The position numbers and the translations under genes are program-made. The notes under the pieces were generated by a model, which was given only the letters and a program-made list of their open reading frames with translations, was not told the origin of the DNA and ran no database searches. Below, one piece after another: positions 9,211 to 15,891 of a stretch of 33,878 nucleotides of DNA (positions within the stretch are counted from its first letter, which is position 1; the number at the start of each line of letters is the position of its first letter). Source of the stretch: Terriglobia bacterium (GTDB lineage: Bacteria > Acidobacteriota > Terriglobia > UBA7540); assembly GCA_030037755.1 (NCBI GenBank), contig JASHQD010000202.1, positions 1 through 33,878 of the forward strand, read 5' to 3'.

Positions 9211-9864
9211 ATGGCTCGAATGTCAAGCCGCAGCGGCAGTAGAAACGCCACCAGCCCCGGCAAGAGTATCGTTCTCGCCGTCACCGGTGCGAGCGGCGCG
9301 ATCTATGCGCGGCGCGCACTGCAGATGCTCGAGTCTGACGAGCGCGTCGAGAAGATTCACCTGGTGATCTCGGGAAGCGGTCTCAAGGTTCTGCGCGAGG
9401 AACTCGGCATGAACGTGGCGAAGTCCGCCGGGATTGCAAACGAACTCGCAGGCGGCGCCACCCGGAAGACGACTTATCTGCTCGACTCGGACGTGGGCGC
9501 GTCGATCGCCAGCGGCTCGTACCGCGTGGATGGGATGCTAGTGATTCCCTGCACGACGGGGTGTCTCGCGCAGGTGGCCAACGGAATCTCGTCGACGCTC
9601 GTCGAGCGCGCCGCTGACGTTTGCCTCAAGGAAAGCCGCAAGCTGATCCTCGCCATCCGCGACACGCCCTTCAGCCGCGTTCATCTGGAAAACATGCTCA
9701 AGGCGCAGCAGGCCGGCGCGGACATATTCCCGATCATTCCCGCCTACTATCATCACCCTCAGACGATCGAGGATCTTGTGACGCAATTCTGTTGTCGCGT
9801 GTTCGTCCATCTCGGGTTGGAGCAGGCCGGGCAGTTTCGCTGGCAGGGAGAGTGGTCGGGCTGA
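9211..9864 (+). CDS. ubiX: UbiX-type flavin prenyltransferase
   Basis: Predicted to join dimethylallyl phosphate to FMN, making the prenyl-FMN cofactor that UbiD-type decarboxylases need. In the futalosine pathway such a decarboxylase (MqnL-type) acts late; none is in this window. The 217-residue protein has VTGASGAIYARRAL (FMN-binding, 24-37), VISGSG near 52-57, VIPCTTGCLAQVANGISSTLVERAADVCLKE in the middle (phosphate/flavin site), and the C-terminal RDTPFSRVHLENMLK followed by FPIIPAYYHHP. The first 17 residues are Ser/Arg-rich and extend beyond the usual start; a leaderless transcript would still begin at this ATG. A UbiA-type prenyltransferase and mqnE lie downstream on the same strand. 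Confidence 0.92.
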   Translation: MARMSSRSGSRNATSPGKSIVLAVTGASGAIYARRALQMLESDERVEKIHLVISGSGLKVLREELGMNVAKSAGIANELAGGATRKTTYLLDSDVGASIASGSYRVDGMLVIPCTTGCLAQVANGISSTLVERAADVCLKESRKLILAIRDTPFSRVHLENMLKAQQAGADIFPIIPAYYHHPQTIEDLVTQFCCRVFVHLGLEQAGQFRWQGEWSG

Positions 9865-9940
9865 AGGGCAACGCCTGCGCCGCCGTCCGTCTCCTATTCA
9901 GGTGGAATGCACGGGTGGGCCGGGCTGAAAGGGTGCCAGG

Positions 9941-10405
9941 ATGCGAACGCGATTTGTGGCAGCAGCAATGATGGTCGGACTCGCAGTGACGCTCGCGGGA
10001 TTCGCGCAGTCGAACGCGGGTACTGCCGATCCACACGCCGGATCGACAACCAGGCGGGCCGTGATTTTCGTGATGCCCAACGCACTGATGAGTGCGGGGC
10101 CAGGCGACAACTCGCAGGTGGTGGTGGATTCGTCGCACAATGGTAAAGAGCCGCAGGTCGCAAAGGTCTATCAGGAACTGCAGCACGATAGGAGTTGCCA
10201 GAACTTCGCAGAGAACATGGTCAAGGACAAGGCGGACTATTTTCTGCTGCTGCAGCACGGCGGAGGAGTGGGCAATCGCTGGGCCGTCTCTAACAAGAGC
10301 GGCGACGTGATCGCGTCCGGGCAGGCGTTCACGGTCGGGAAATCGGTCACCGACGCTTGTGCGGCGATCGCCAAGGATTGGAATTCGGCTGCGGCCGGGC
10401 ACTAA
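9941..10405 (+). CDS. Small exported protein of unknown function
   Basis: A 154-residue protein with a signal peptide (about 1-22, FVAAAMMVGLAVTLAGFAQ). The mature part contains VYQELQHDRSCQNFAENMVKD, then ADYFLLLQHGGG, RWAVSNKSGDVIASGQAFTVG and a final Cys in VTDACAAIAKDW. The two cysteines (in RSCQNF and DACAAI) could form a disulphide. The order of a helix with a central DYFLLL strand and an antiparallel pair resembles small periplasmic alpha/beta domains, but no family is recognised. It lies 76 bases after ubiX and before the UbiA-type gene, with a hairpin repeat in the following gap. Confidence 0.7.
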   Translation: MRTRFVAAAMMVGLAVTLAGFAQSNAGTADPHAGSTTRRAVIFVMPNALMSAGPGDNSQVVVDSSHNGKEPQVAKVYQELQHDRSCQNFAENMVKDKADYFLLLQHGGGVGNRWAVSNKSGDVIASGQAFTVGKSVTDACAAIAKDWNSAAAGH

Positions 10406-10412
10406 CGTTCCA

Positions 10413-10492
10413 AATTCGACGTAGGGGCGGCCCCCCGTGGCAGCGATCACGAACATTCAGGGCGGCCCCGGGGGCCGCCCCTACGTCGAATT
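10413..10492. repeat. Perfect 23-bp inverted repeat of the GTAGGGGC family
   Basis: Arms at 10413-10435 and 10470-10492 are perfectly complementary and separated by 34 bases. The arms contain GTAGGGGCGGCCCCC. A shorter palindrome with the same GTAGGGGC core is at 26154-26178. It lies between the small exported gene and the UbiA-type gene and could end transcription. Confidence 0.85.
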
Positions 10493-10537
10493 CAGGACAG
10501 CACCATCAGTTGACTCTGGTTCTTCGATCCCACAACA

Positions 10538-11413
10538 ATGATGATCGTGGACAACACTCTGCTCGGGCGCATTCGCACCACGCTCGAGATGATCAAGTTC
10601 GAGCACTCCGTCTTTGCGCTGCCCTTCGCCCTCACCGGAGCCGTTCTGGCGTTGCGCGGGATGCCGACGTGGCGCCAGTTGTTGTGGATCGTTGTGGCCA
10701 TGGTGGGCGCGCGCAGCGCCGCCATGACATTCAATCGCATCGCCGATCTTCGGATTGACGCTGCGAATCCCCGCACGCGCGCGCGTGCGCTTCCCGCCGG
10801 GCACCTGTCGCTCGGATTCGCCGCCGGATTCACCATCATTTCCTGCGCGGTGTTGATGCTCGCGGCCTACGAGCTGAATCCGCTCGCGTTCAAGCTCGCG
10901 CCCATCGTGATCGCGCTGCTCCTTAGCTACTCCTACACCAAGCGTTTCACGTTTCTCTCACATCTTGTGCTCGGATTGTGCCTGGGGCTTTCGCCGGTAG
11001 CCGCATCGATCGCGCTGCGCGGCGAAGCGGATCGCGGCATTCTGCTGCTCGGCGTCGCAGTGATGTTCTGGGTCGCCGGCTTTGATTTGATCTACGCCTG
11101 CCAGGACGTGGACTTCGACCGCGATAGAGGCCTGTTTTCAATACCGGCGCGATTCGGAATCCGCACAGCGCTGTGGCTCTCCGGCCTGATGCACGTTGCC
11201 ATGCTCGTCCTGCTGGTCGCCGTCGCGCGGGTGGAAGGGCTGGGATGGTTGGCCTTTGCCGGATTGGTGCTGGTGACGATCTTGCTTGCCTACGAGCATG
11301 GCCTCGTTCGTCCTTCAGACCTTTCGCGGGTGAACGCGGCCTTCTTCAACATCAACGGATATGTGAGCGTGCTTTTCTTCGCCACGTGGGCCGCGGACGT
11401 ACTCATCCACTGA
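10538..11413 (+). CDS. mqnP: UbiA family polyprenyltransferase, probably MqnP of the menaquinone pathway
   Basis: Integral membrane enzyme that attaches a polyprenyl chain to an aromatic acid. The 291-residue protein has eight or nine hydrophobic helices. The first Asp-rich motif is NRIADLRID (66-74) followed by NPRTRARALP, and the second is QDVDFDRDRGLFSIPARFG from 189 (Asp190, 192, 194, 196), both needed for magnesium-diphosphate binding. IKFEHSVFALPFALTG at 19-34 is typical of the group. With mqnA, mqnE and a ubiX homologue close by, 1,4-dihydroxy-6-naphthoate is the likelier acceptor than 4-hydroxybenzoate, but sequence alone does not settle this. Several start codons cluster at 10538, 10541 and GTG 10547; TTGACT at 10510 with AACAAT at 10534 overlaps the first ATG, so the GTG may be the true start. 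Confidence 0.82.
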   Translation: MMIVDNTLLGRIRTTLEMIKFEHSVFALPFALTGAVLALRGMPTWRQLLWIVVAMVGARSAAMTFNRIADLRIDAANPRTRARALPAGHLSLGFAAGFTIISCAVLMLAAYELNPLAFKLAPIVIALLLSYSYTKRFTFLSHLVLGLCLGLSPVAASIALRGEADRGILLLGVAVMFWVAGFDLIYACQDVDFDRDRGLFSIPARFGIRTALWLSGLMHVAMLVLLVAVARVEGLGWLAFAGLVLVTILLAYEHGLVRPSDLSRVNAAFFNINGYVSVLFFATWAADVLIH

Positions 11414-11448
11414 GCGACTCAAGAGACTGTCAATCCCAGATGTCCTCC

Positions 11449-11525
11449 CGAGTTTCGCTTTTCGAGTTTCGCTTTTCGAGTTTCGTTTGCGAGAACTGTT
11501 GACTGTCGACTGTCAACTGTCGACT
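11449..11525. repeat. CGAGTTTCGCTTTT tandem repeat followed by GACAGT-type repeat
   Basis: A 14-base unit CGAGTTTCGCTTTT occurs 2.6 times (11449-11485). It is followed by TTGACTGTCGACTGTCAACT plus GTCGAC (about 11499-11525), the reverse orientation of the GACAGT repeat. The tract separates the convergent UbiA-type gene and the small minus-strand gene. Confidence 0.8.
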
Positions 11526-11534
11526 TACAGAAGA

Positions 11535-11846
11535 TCAGTGAGTGGTTGCGGTGGTAGGCAGTTCCCGAAGGACAAGAGAGTCGAATATCGCCAGCACTTC
11601 TTTTCTGTAGAGAAGCATTTTCTCGACCGTCGCCCGATACCACGGATCGCCGGCCGCCAGCCGCCGCCAGCGCTCCAGCACCTTCGGCGAAACGTCGATA
11701 TCTTCCCGTAGCTTCTCCAAAGGATAGCCGCGCAGAAAGAGTGCGTAGAAGAAGGCCGCCTCGTAACGAGGCTCATTCAACTGCGATTCACCCGAGTTTA
11801 TTTTCGCGGCAACTACTTCGAGCGTGGTACTCGGCGTCAGACTCAT
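11535..11846 (-). CDS. Small conserved-looking protein of unknown function, possible helix-turn-helix
   Basis: A 103-residue soluble protein. The middle part, YALFLRGYPLEKLREDIDVSPKVLERWRRLA, has the spacing of a helix-turn-helix (PLEKLREDI, turn, SPKVLERWRRL), like the small DNA-binding domains of some regulators and transposases. It is followed by an amphipathic C-terminal helix rich in Arg/Lys/Leu. There is no signal peptide or membrane segment. TTGACA lies 23 bases upstream of the ATG on the minus strand (in TTGACAAGGGG), but no -10 box at the right distance is seen. The same TTGACAAGGGG words occur in the promoter at 22721. Function is not known. Confidence 0.6.
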   Translation of the reverse strand: MSLTPSTTLEVVAAKINSGESQLNEPRYEAAFFYALFLRGYPLEKLREDIDVSPKVLERWRRLAAGDPWYRATVEKMLLYRKEVLAIFDSLVLRELPTTATTH

Positions 11847-12148
11847 AAAGAACTATCCTAAACCCCTTGTCAAGCCCCTAACCCCAATATTGATGCGGGT
11901 CCGAGGGCATTCGATCCATAGCAACAATACTGCCAAACGGCTCGGCCAACTCGAGAATTTAGCGTTGCTGTAACCTTTGGGACTCCACGCCTCAGTGTAG
12001 TATCTAGACTGCTGGGAAGACCAGACCGCCTCGCGCGTGACTGCCTCCCCAGACGTCAGCATCAAAGGCCTGTCGTCACCACTATTAGATGCTCGTTTCG
12101 CGCTTCCGGCGCTCGATTCGCCGTGCACGCACACGGTGTCTTGGTGGT
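11847..12148. other. Intergenic region with no confident gene
   Basis: About 300 bases between the small minus-strand gene and the nested inverted repeat. Short open frames exist on both strands but none has a start with a ribosome site or recognisable protein. No tRNA-like fold was seen. Confidence 0.5.
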
Positions 12149-12310
12149 AATGGTGTCGTTTCGAATTTGCACGCCTCTTTGGCACGTCGTCATTCCCGCG
12201 AAAGCGGGAATCACCGGGAAACCGTGAATGGACCGCCCGCGAAGTGGATTCCCGCTTTCGCGGGAAGGACGACGTGCCGAGAGCGGCTTCAATGAGCAAA
12301 CGACACCACT
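12149..12310. repeat. Nested inverted-repeat element upstream of mqnE (MITE-like)
   Basis: Inner arms at 12181-12214 and 12244-12278 match with one mismatch and one single-base gap. Each contains the palindrome ATTCCCGCGAAAGCGGGAAT. Outer arms AATGGTGTCGTTT (12149-12161) and AAACGACACCACT (12298-12310) also pair, with one mismatch. The stretches between inner and outer arms are only weakly alike. The whole could form one long hairpin of about 160 nt. It contains no gene and ends 56 bases before mqnE. Confidence 0.75.
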
Positions 12311-12366
12311 GCTGTCTTGGTGCCTCGTTTGCCAGCGTGTCGCACCACAGATTAGAATGTAAATTC

Positions 12367-13503
12367 ATGGCTTCCACGAACCTGCATTTGAGCGACGCTG
12401 CGCTTGAGCCCATCGCGGCCAAAGTTCTGGCCGGCGAACGGCTGACCTTCGAGGACGGCGTCGCGCTTTACAAATCGCACGACCTGCTGGCGATCGGGTC
12501 TCTCGCGAACCACGTCCGCGAGAGACTGCACGGCAACGCCACCTATTTCAACGTCAACCGCCATATTAATCCGACGAACGTCTGCGTGGCCAGTTGCAAG
12601 CTCTGCGCTTTCGGACGCAAGCCGGATGCGGATGGCGCTTACACGATGGCGCTGGAGGAGGCTTTCCGTCGCGCGGGCGAGGGCTGGACCGAAGCCGTCA
12701 CCGAATTCCACATCGTGGGCGGGCTGCATCCCGATCTTCCCTTCGACTACTACCTCGATCTGCTTCGGGGATTGAAGGAGCGCTTTCCGACCGTTCACCT
12801 GAAGGCATTCACCGCGGTCGAAATCGGTTATTACTCGCACATCACGCGCCTTTCAATTCGCGAGGTGCTCGAGAAGATGAAGGACGCGGGTCTCGGATCG
12901 TTGCCCGGCGGCGGCGCTGAGATTTTCGCTCCGGCCGTGCGCCGCGTGATCTGCGATCACAAGATCGGCGCTTACACCTGGCTGAAGACGCATCGCATCG
13001 CGCACGAACTCGGTCTGCAATCGAACGCTACGATGCTGTATGGCCACATTGAGTCCGCCGAGGATCGCGCCGATCATCTGCTGCAACTGCGGAAGCTCCA
13101 GGACCAGACTCGTGGATTCCAGACGTTCATCCCGCTCGCCTTTCATCCCGCGAACACGGAACTGGGCAAGCTCGTGCCGCACGATGAGACCACCGGCTTC
13201 ATGGACCTGAAGAACGTGGCCGTCGCGCGGCTGCTGCTCGACAATTTCCCGCACATCAAAGCTTACTGGATCATGATGACGCCGCGCGTGGCCCAGGTCG
13301 CCCTGCGATTTGGCGCGGACGATCTTGACGGCACCGTGGTGGAAGAGAAGATCTATCACGACGCCGGCGCCTCCACCCCGCAGGCGCTCACCCGGCGCGA
13401 CATCATCCGGCTCATCCGCGACGCCGGACGCGAACCCATCGAACGCGATACGCTCTATCGTCCCGTCACGCGCACCGAGACCGCCGTCAGCGTGCAGGTC
13501 TAG
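12367..13503 (+). CDS. mqnE: Aminofutalosine synthase MqnE (radical SAM)
   Basis: Radical SAM enzyme of the futalosine menaquinone pathway. It joins the MqnA product to a SAM-derived adenosyl radical to give aminofutalosine. With start ATG 12367 the protein has 378 residues. The iron-sulphur motif is C-x3-C-x2-C at Cys73, Cys77 and Cys80 (NVCVASCKLCAF). Further family segments are FHIVGGLHPDLPFDYY, LPGGGAEIF, ICDHKIGAYTWL, TMLYGHIE, FIPLAFHP and YWIMMTP. These fit MqnE better than MqnC, its cyclase relative. Upstream in-frame codons run through the inverted-repeat element and are not taken as coding. A PLP enzyme gene starts 6 bases after the stop, so the two are almost surely co-transcribed. 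Confidence 0.92.
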   Translation: MASTNLHLSDAALEPIAAKVLAGERLTFEDGVALYKSHDLLAIGSLANHVRERLHGNATYFNVNRHINPTNVCVASCKLCAFGRKPDADGAYTMALEEAFRRAGEGWTEAVTEFHIVGGLHPDLPFDYYLDLLRGLKERFPTVHLKAFTAVEIGYYSHITRLSIREVLEKMKDAGLGSLPGGGAEIFAPAVRRVICDHKIGAYTWLKTHRIAHELGLQSNATMLYGHIESAEDRADHLLQLRKLQDQTRGFQTFIPLAFHPANTELGKLVPHDETTGFMDLKNVAVARLLLDNFPHIKAYWIMMTPRVAQVALRFGADDLDGTVVEEKIYHDAGASTPQALTRRDIIRLIRDAGREPIERDTLYRPVTRTETAVSVQV

Positions 13504-13508
13504 CCAAC

Positions 13509-14450
13509 ATGGGACAACCTACAGCGACGCCGGCTGCAAAAACGCACACGGCACGACCCACGGTGATCGTCGAGGCTCCGCGGCTCGCGCGGAAGCTGGG
13601 CCTGGACCTGGTGCTTGCCACCGAGACCTTCCAGCACACCGGCAGCTTCAAATTTCGCGCGACCTATCACGTGGTGTCGCATGTGCCGAACCCGCTGGTT
13701 ATCGCCGCATCGTCGGGAAATTTCGGGCAGGCCATGGCCTATGCCTGCTCGCTCGTGGGCAAGCAATCGATCGTCGTCATGCCGCAGACCAGCGCGCGCG
13801 TGAAGGTGAATGCCGTGCGCGAGTACGGCGGGCAGGTTGAATTCGTGGACGTGCGCGCCAAGAGCCGCGCCGCACGCGTCGCCGAGCTTGCCGCCGAACA
13901 CCCCGAAGCCTACATCGCCAGCGCCTATGACGATCCGCTGGTCATCGAGGGCAACAGCAGCCTGGGGGATGAACTCGCGCGCCTGAATCGTCCGCTCGAC
14001 GTTGTTGTCGCGCCGGTGGGCGGCGGCGGGCTCACTTCCGGAATTATCAGCGGACTTCGCCGCGCGGGTAAATCTCTCGAAGTGATCGGCGCGGAGCCGC
14101 TGCTGGGGAACGACGCGGCGCGATCGCTGCGCGCCGGGCACATTGTGGCCAACGAGTCCGAACCGCAGACCATCGCCGATGGCGCGCGCACGGTAAGCGT
14201 CGGAATCCACAATTGGCCGATTCTCAAGGATGGTCTCGGCGGGATCGTCGAAGTGCCCGAGGAGAACATCGCGCGGGCGGTCCGCATGCTTTTCGAGCTT
14301 GCCAATCTCAAGGCCGAACCCACCGGCGCACTCTCCGTCGGCGCCCTTCTGACAGACCCCGACCGTTTCCGCGAACGCCGGGTCTGCTGCGTGATCAGCG
14401 GCGGGAATGTCGATCCAGCGGTGTACAGGGAACTGCTGGACAATCCGTAG
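13509..14450 (+). CDS. Fold-type II PLP enzyme, threonine/serine dehydratase-like
   Basis: A 313-residue pyridoxal-phosphate enzyme of the tryptophan synthase beta superfamily. The Schiff-base lysine is Lys48 in TGSFKFR. The substrate loop SSGNFGQ is at 68-74, the phosphate-binding VGGGG is at 170-174, and the C-terminal ISGGNVDP lies near 298. These are the marks of threonine or serine ammonia-lyases and serine racemases. The usual short form without an ACT domain is present. Ahead of the lysine the text reads LATETFQHTGSF where most relatives have K-x-E-x-x-Q; the lysine of that motif is replaced. It follows mqnE by 5 bases, which suggests co-transcription but does not by itself imply a role in quinone synthesis. 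Confidence 0.82.
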   Translation: MGQPTATPAAKTHTARPTVIVEAPRLARKLGLDLVLATETFQHTGSFKFRATYHVVSHVPNPLVIAASSGNFGQAMAYACSLVGKQSIVVMPQTSARVKVNAVREYGGQVEFVDVRAKSRAARVAELAAEHPEAYIASAYDDPLVIEGNSSLGDELARLNRPLDVVVAPVGGGGLTSGIISGLRRAGKSLEVIGAEPLLGNDAARSLRAGHIVANESEPQTIADGARTVSVGIHNWPILKDGLGGIVEVPEENIARAVRMLFELANLKAEPTGALSVGALLTDPDRFRERRVCCVISGGNVDPAVYRELLDNP

Positions 14451-14514
14451 ATGGCGACGGCGCCGAGAGACCTCAGGCCCGCGCGACCGACCTCCGAGCG
14501 ACTCCTGGTGCTGT

Positions 14515-14548
14515 CCTAATCAGGGCAAGAATATATTTGGCTGACCAA
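14515..14548. repeat. Left 34-bp inverted repeat of a putative cassette
   Basis: Begins CCTAATCAGGGCAAGAATAT. Its reverse complement matches 15228-15261 at 29 of 34 positions with no gap. The two copies bracket the membrane-protein gene. No target-site duplication is visible outside them. Confidence 0.75.
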
Positions 14549-14585
14549 GCCAACGAGAATCGAGTTTTATCGGCGTGTTCATCGT

Positions 14586-14685
14586 TTACGCCTTGCGCTT
14601 CCGAGCGGCTTTAGCGCGCTTCATCTTGCGCTCGACGTCGGACTTGGGAACACGAACGATCTTTGCCAAATCCTCGCAGGCACAG
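14586..14685 (-). pseudogene. Possible remnant of the 3' end of a minus-strand gene
   Basis: Minus-strand frame ending at TAA 14586-14588 reads CEDLAKIVRVPKSDVERK followed by MKRAKAARKRKA, a charged tail with GC-rich third codon positions unlike the surrounding AT-rich DNA. No start codon or upstream continuation was found. It may be the remaining end of a broken gene inside the inverted-repeat cassette. The evidence is weak. Confidence 0.3.
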
Positions 14686-14701
14686 AAAGATAAGGAGGCC
14701 C

Positions 14702-15223
14702 ATGACCGTTGGGATCTGGATGACGTTGGCGAGCATCATAATACCGTCCGCGATCACCTTGATCGCGGGATATTGGCAGGTGAAAACCGCTCGTGCTGTG
14801 GCGAAACCAGTCCAAAAGGAAGACAGCACCAACACAAACGTCAGGATAACAAGCCGACGAAAACGGTCCGACAGGAACTGGAACATTTTTGTCTTGACAG
14901 CCATAGCCTATAACCTCGGGTCGGTTGTATTTAACCTGACGAAACCTCTCAGTAAGTTTTCAATGTTTGGCGTCGCATTCGGGCTAGTCATGGTCAGCAT
15001 TCTTTGCGAGATGTACGTAGTGTTTCGAGTGTCCGACAGGCACCGGGAAGCGATCTTTATAATCAAAGACGTTATCGACATGCACATCAACCAAACCACT
15101 CAAAATGCTAAAGACGTCCATCGGAATCTTCAGCTTCTGAATCCACTCTCCTCTCAGCCGCTGATTAATCAAACTCTGATCGCAGCCTTAGAATTGCTTC
15201 TCGTGTCTGGCAAGGAAACATGA
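14702..15223 (+). CDS. Membrane protein of unknown function in an AT-richer cassette
   Basis: A 173-residue protein, start ATG 14702 with a very good ribosome site (TAAGGAGG, 5 bases upstream). Three hydrophobic segments are visible: residues 2-25 (IWMTLASIIIPSAITLIAG), about 57-77 (FVLTAIAYNLGSVVFNL) and about 86-108 (MFGVAFGLVMVSILCEMYVV). A basic loop (RITSRRKRSDR) lies between the first two. The soluble C-terminal 65 residues are Asn/Gln/Leu-rich, with INQTTQNAKDVHRNLQLLN. No family is recognised. Codon use is AT-richer at third positions than in neighbouring genes, and 34-bp inverted repeats flank it, which suggests acquisition by transfer. An overlapping minus-strand frame (14611-14904) is also hydrophobic; the plus frame is preferred for its ribosome site and length. 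Confidence 0.6.
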   Translation: MTVGIWMTLASIIIPSAITLIAGYWQVKTARAVAKPVQKEDSTNTNVRITSRRKRSDRNWNIFVLTAIAYNLGSVVFNLTKPLSKFSMFGVAFGLVMVSILCEMYVVFRVSDRHREAIFIIKDVIDMHINQTTQNAKDVHRNLQLLNPLSSQPLINQTLIAALELLLVSGKET

Positions 15224-15227
15224 CCAA

Positions 15228-15261
15228 TTGGTCAGGCAAGTGTATTCTTGCCCTAATCAGG
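15228..15261. repeat. Right 34-bp inverted repeat of a putative cassette
   Basis: Inverted copy of 14515-14548 (29 of 34 bases). It begins five bases after the stop of the membrane-protein gene and is followed by a GCGGGC/GCCCGC hairpin at 15269-15290. Confidence 0.75.
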
Positions 15262-15325
15262 CTTACGGGCGGGCACAGGGCCTGGCCCGCACACGTGAGT
15301 TTTGGAGACCCTGCTCTTTTTGCGC

Positions 15326-15355
15326 TTGACTTTGCCCCTGGGTGCGCATTAGACT
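15326..15355 (+). promoter_or_regulatory. Sigma-70 type promoter ahead of the duplicated non-coding unit
   Basis: TTGACT at 15326-15331, 18-base spacer, TAGACT at 15350-15355. A transcript would begin near 15362 and run into the duplicated unit. The TTGACTTTGCCC start resembles the ubiX promoter. An ATG at 15365 opens a 134-codon frame, but the protein has no recognisable features. Confidence 0.5.
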
Positions 15356-15423
15356 TGCACCGTTATGCTGAGCTATGAACCTAAGCTCGGCGGGAACACC
15401 TTCAGAGCTCGCACAGCGTCGTT

Positions 15424-15801
15424 GAAAACAAAACCCTTAAACGAACTGTACGGGCGATCTCTTTTATTTCCATGTACTTATCACTGTGCCCCCAATTCGA
15501 ACTGCGCGGGTCAAGCCCTTTGTTTGCTATACGATGGCCGGGTTTTCGCCAAAGGATTCGTTCGCAGGACTGAGACTGCAAGCCCGGCAAATTCCAACCA
15601 ATTGGGAGCCGCAAGGAGCAGCCGGCGGGCGAGCTTTGGAAGAGGGCATGAAAACAAAGAACTTAAACGAACTGGAGAAAGCATCCTCTTTATTTCGAGC
15701 AAGATAACGCGGATTCCGGGAAACGAACTGGCAGGCCTAAGTCTTTTGTCTGCTGGCAGATCGACCTGATTTCGCCAAAAGATTCATTCGTGGCACCGGG
15801 G
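15424..15801. repeat. Imperfect direct duplication, period about 225 bp, no recognised gene
   Basis: Two related units of roughly 150 bases start at 15424 and 15649. Shared blocks in the same order are GAAAACAAA, CTTAAACGAACTG, TTTATTTC or TTATTTC, CGAACTG, a CTTTGT-TGCT or TTTTGTCTGCT block, and TTCGCCAAA-GATTC-TTCG. The offset is 225 at the first block and 226 at the last, so the spacing is kept. A 134-codon plus-strand frame (15365-15769) covers both but reads them in different frames, so protein-level selection is unlikely. The role is unknown; a small RNA or a mobile remnant are options. Confidence 0.6.
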
Positions 15802-15814
15802 ATCCAATTGCGGT

Positions 15815-15844
15815 TTGGCGACGGTTCTCCTGATCGGTTATAAT
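15815..15844 (+). promoter_or_regulatory. Promoter of the GT2 glycosyltransferase gene
   Basis: TTGGCG at 15815-15820, 18-base spacer, and a perfect TATAAT at 15839-15844. The -10 box lies between two ATCGGTT words. The gene's ATG is 47 bases downstream. Confidence 0.55.
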
Positions 15845-15891
15845 CGGTTTTAGTACGATTGATTGACCTCGTTTCTGCGCGTTACAGTCTT

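Noticed and set aside
11847-12366. tRNA or small RNA gene between the small minus-strand gene and mqnE
   Set aside because: No cloverleaf with the conserved TTC loop could be drawn; the pairing seen belongs to the inverted-repeat element.
14611-14904. A 97-codon minus-strand frame with two hydrophobic segments
   Set aside because: It is antisense to the membrane-protein gene at 14702, which is longer and has a much better ribosome site; hydrophobic text on both strands is expected here. It is not fully excluded.
15365-15769. A 134-codon frame behind the promoter at 15326
   Set aside because: It reads the two repeat copies in different frames and has no domain, signal or ribosome site; the DNA-level repeat is the more likely functional unit.
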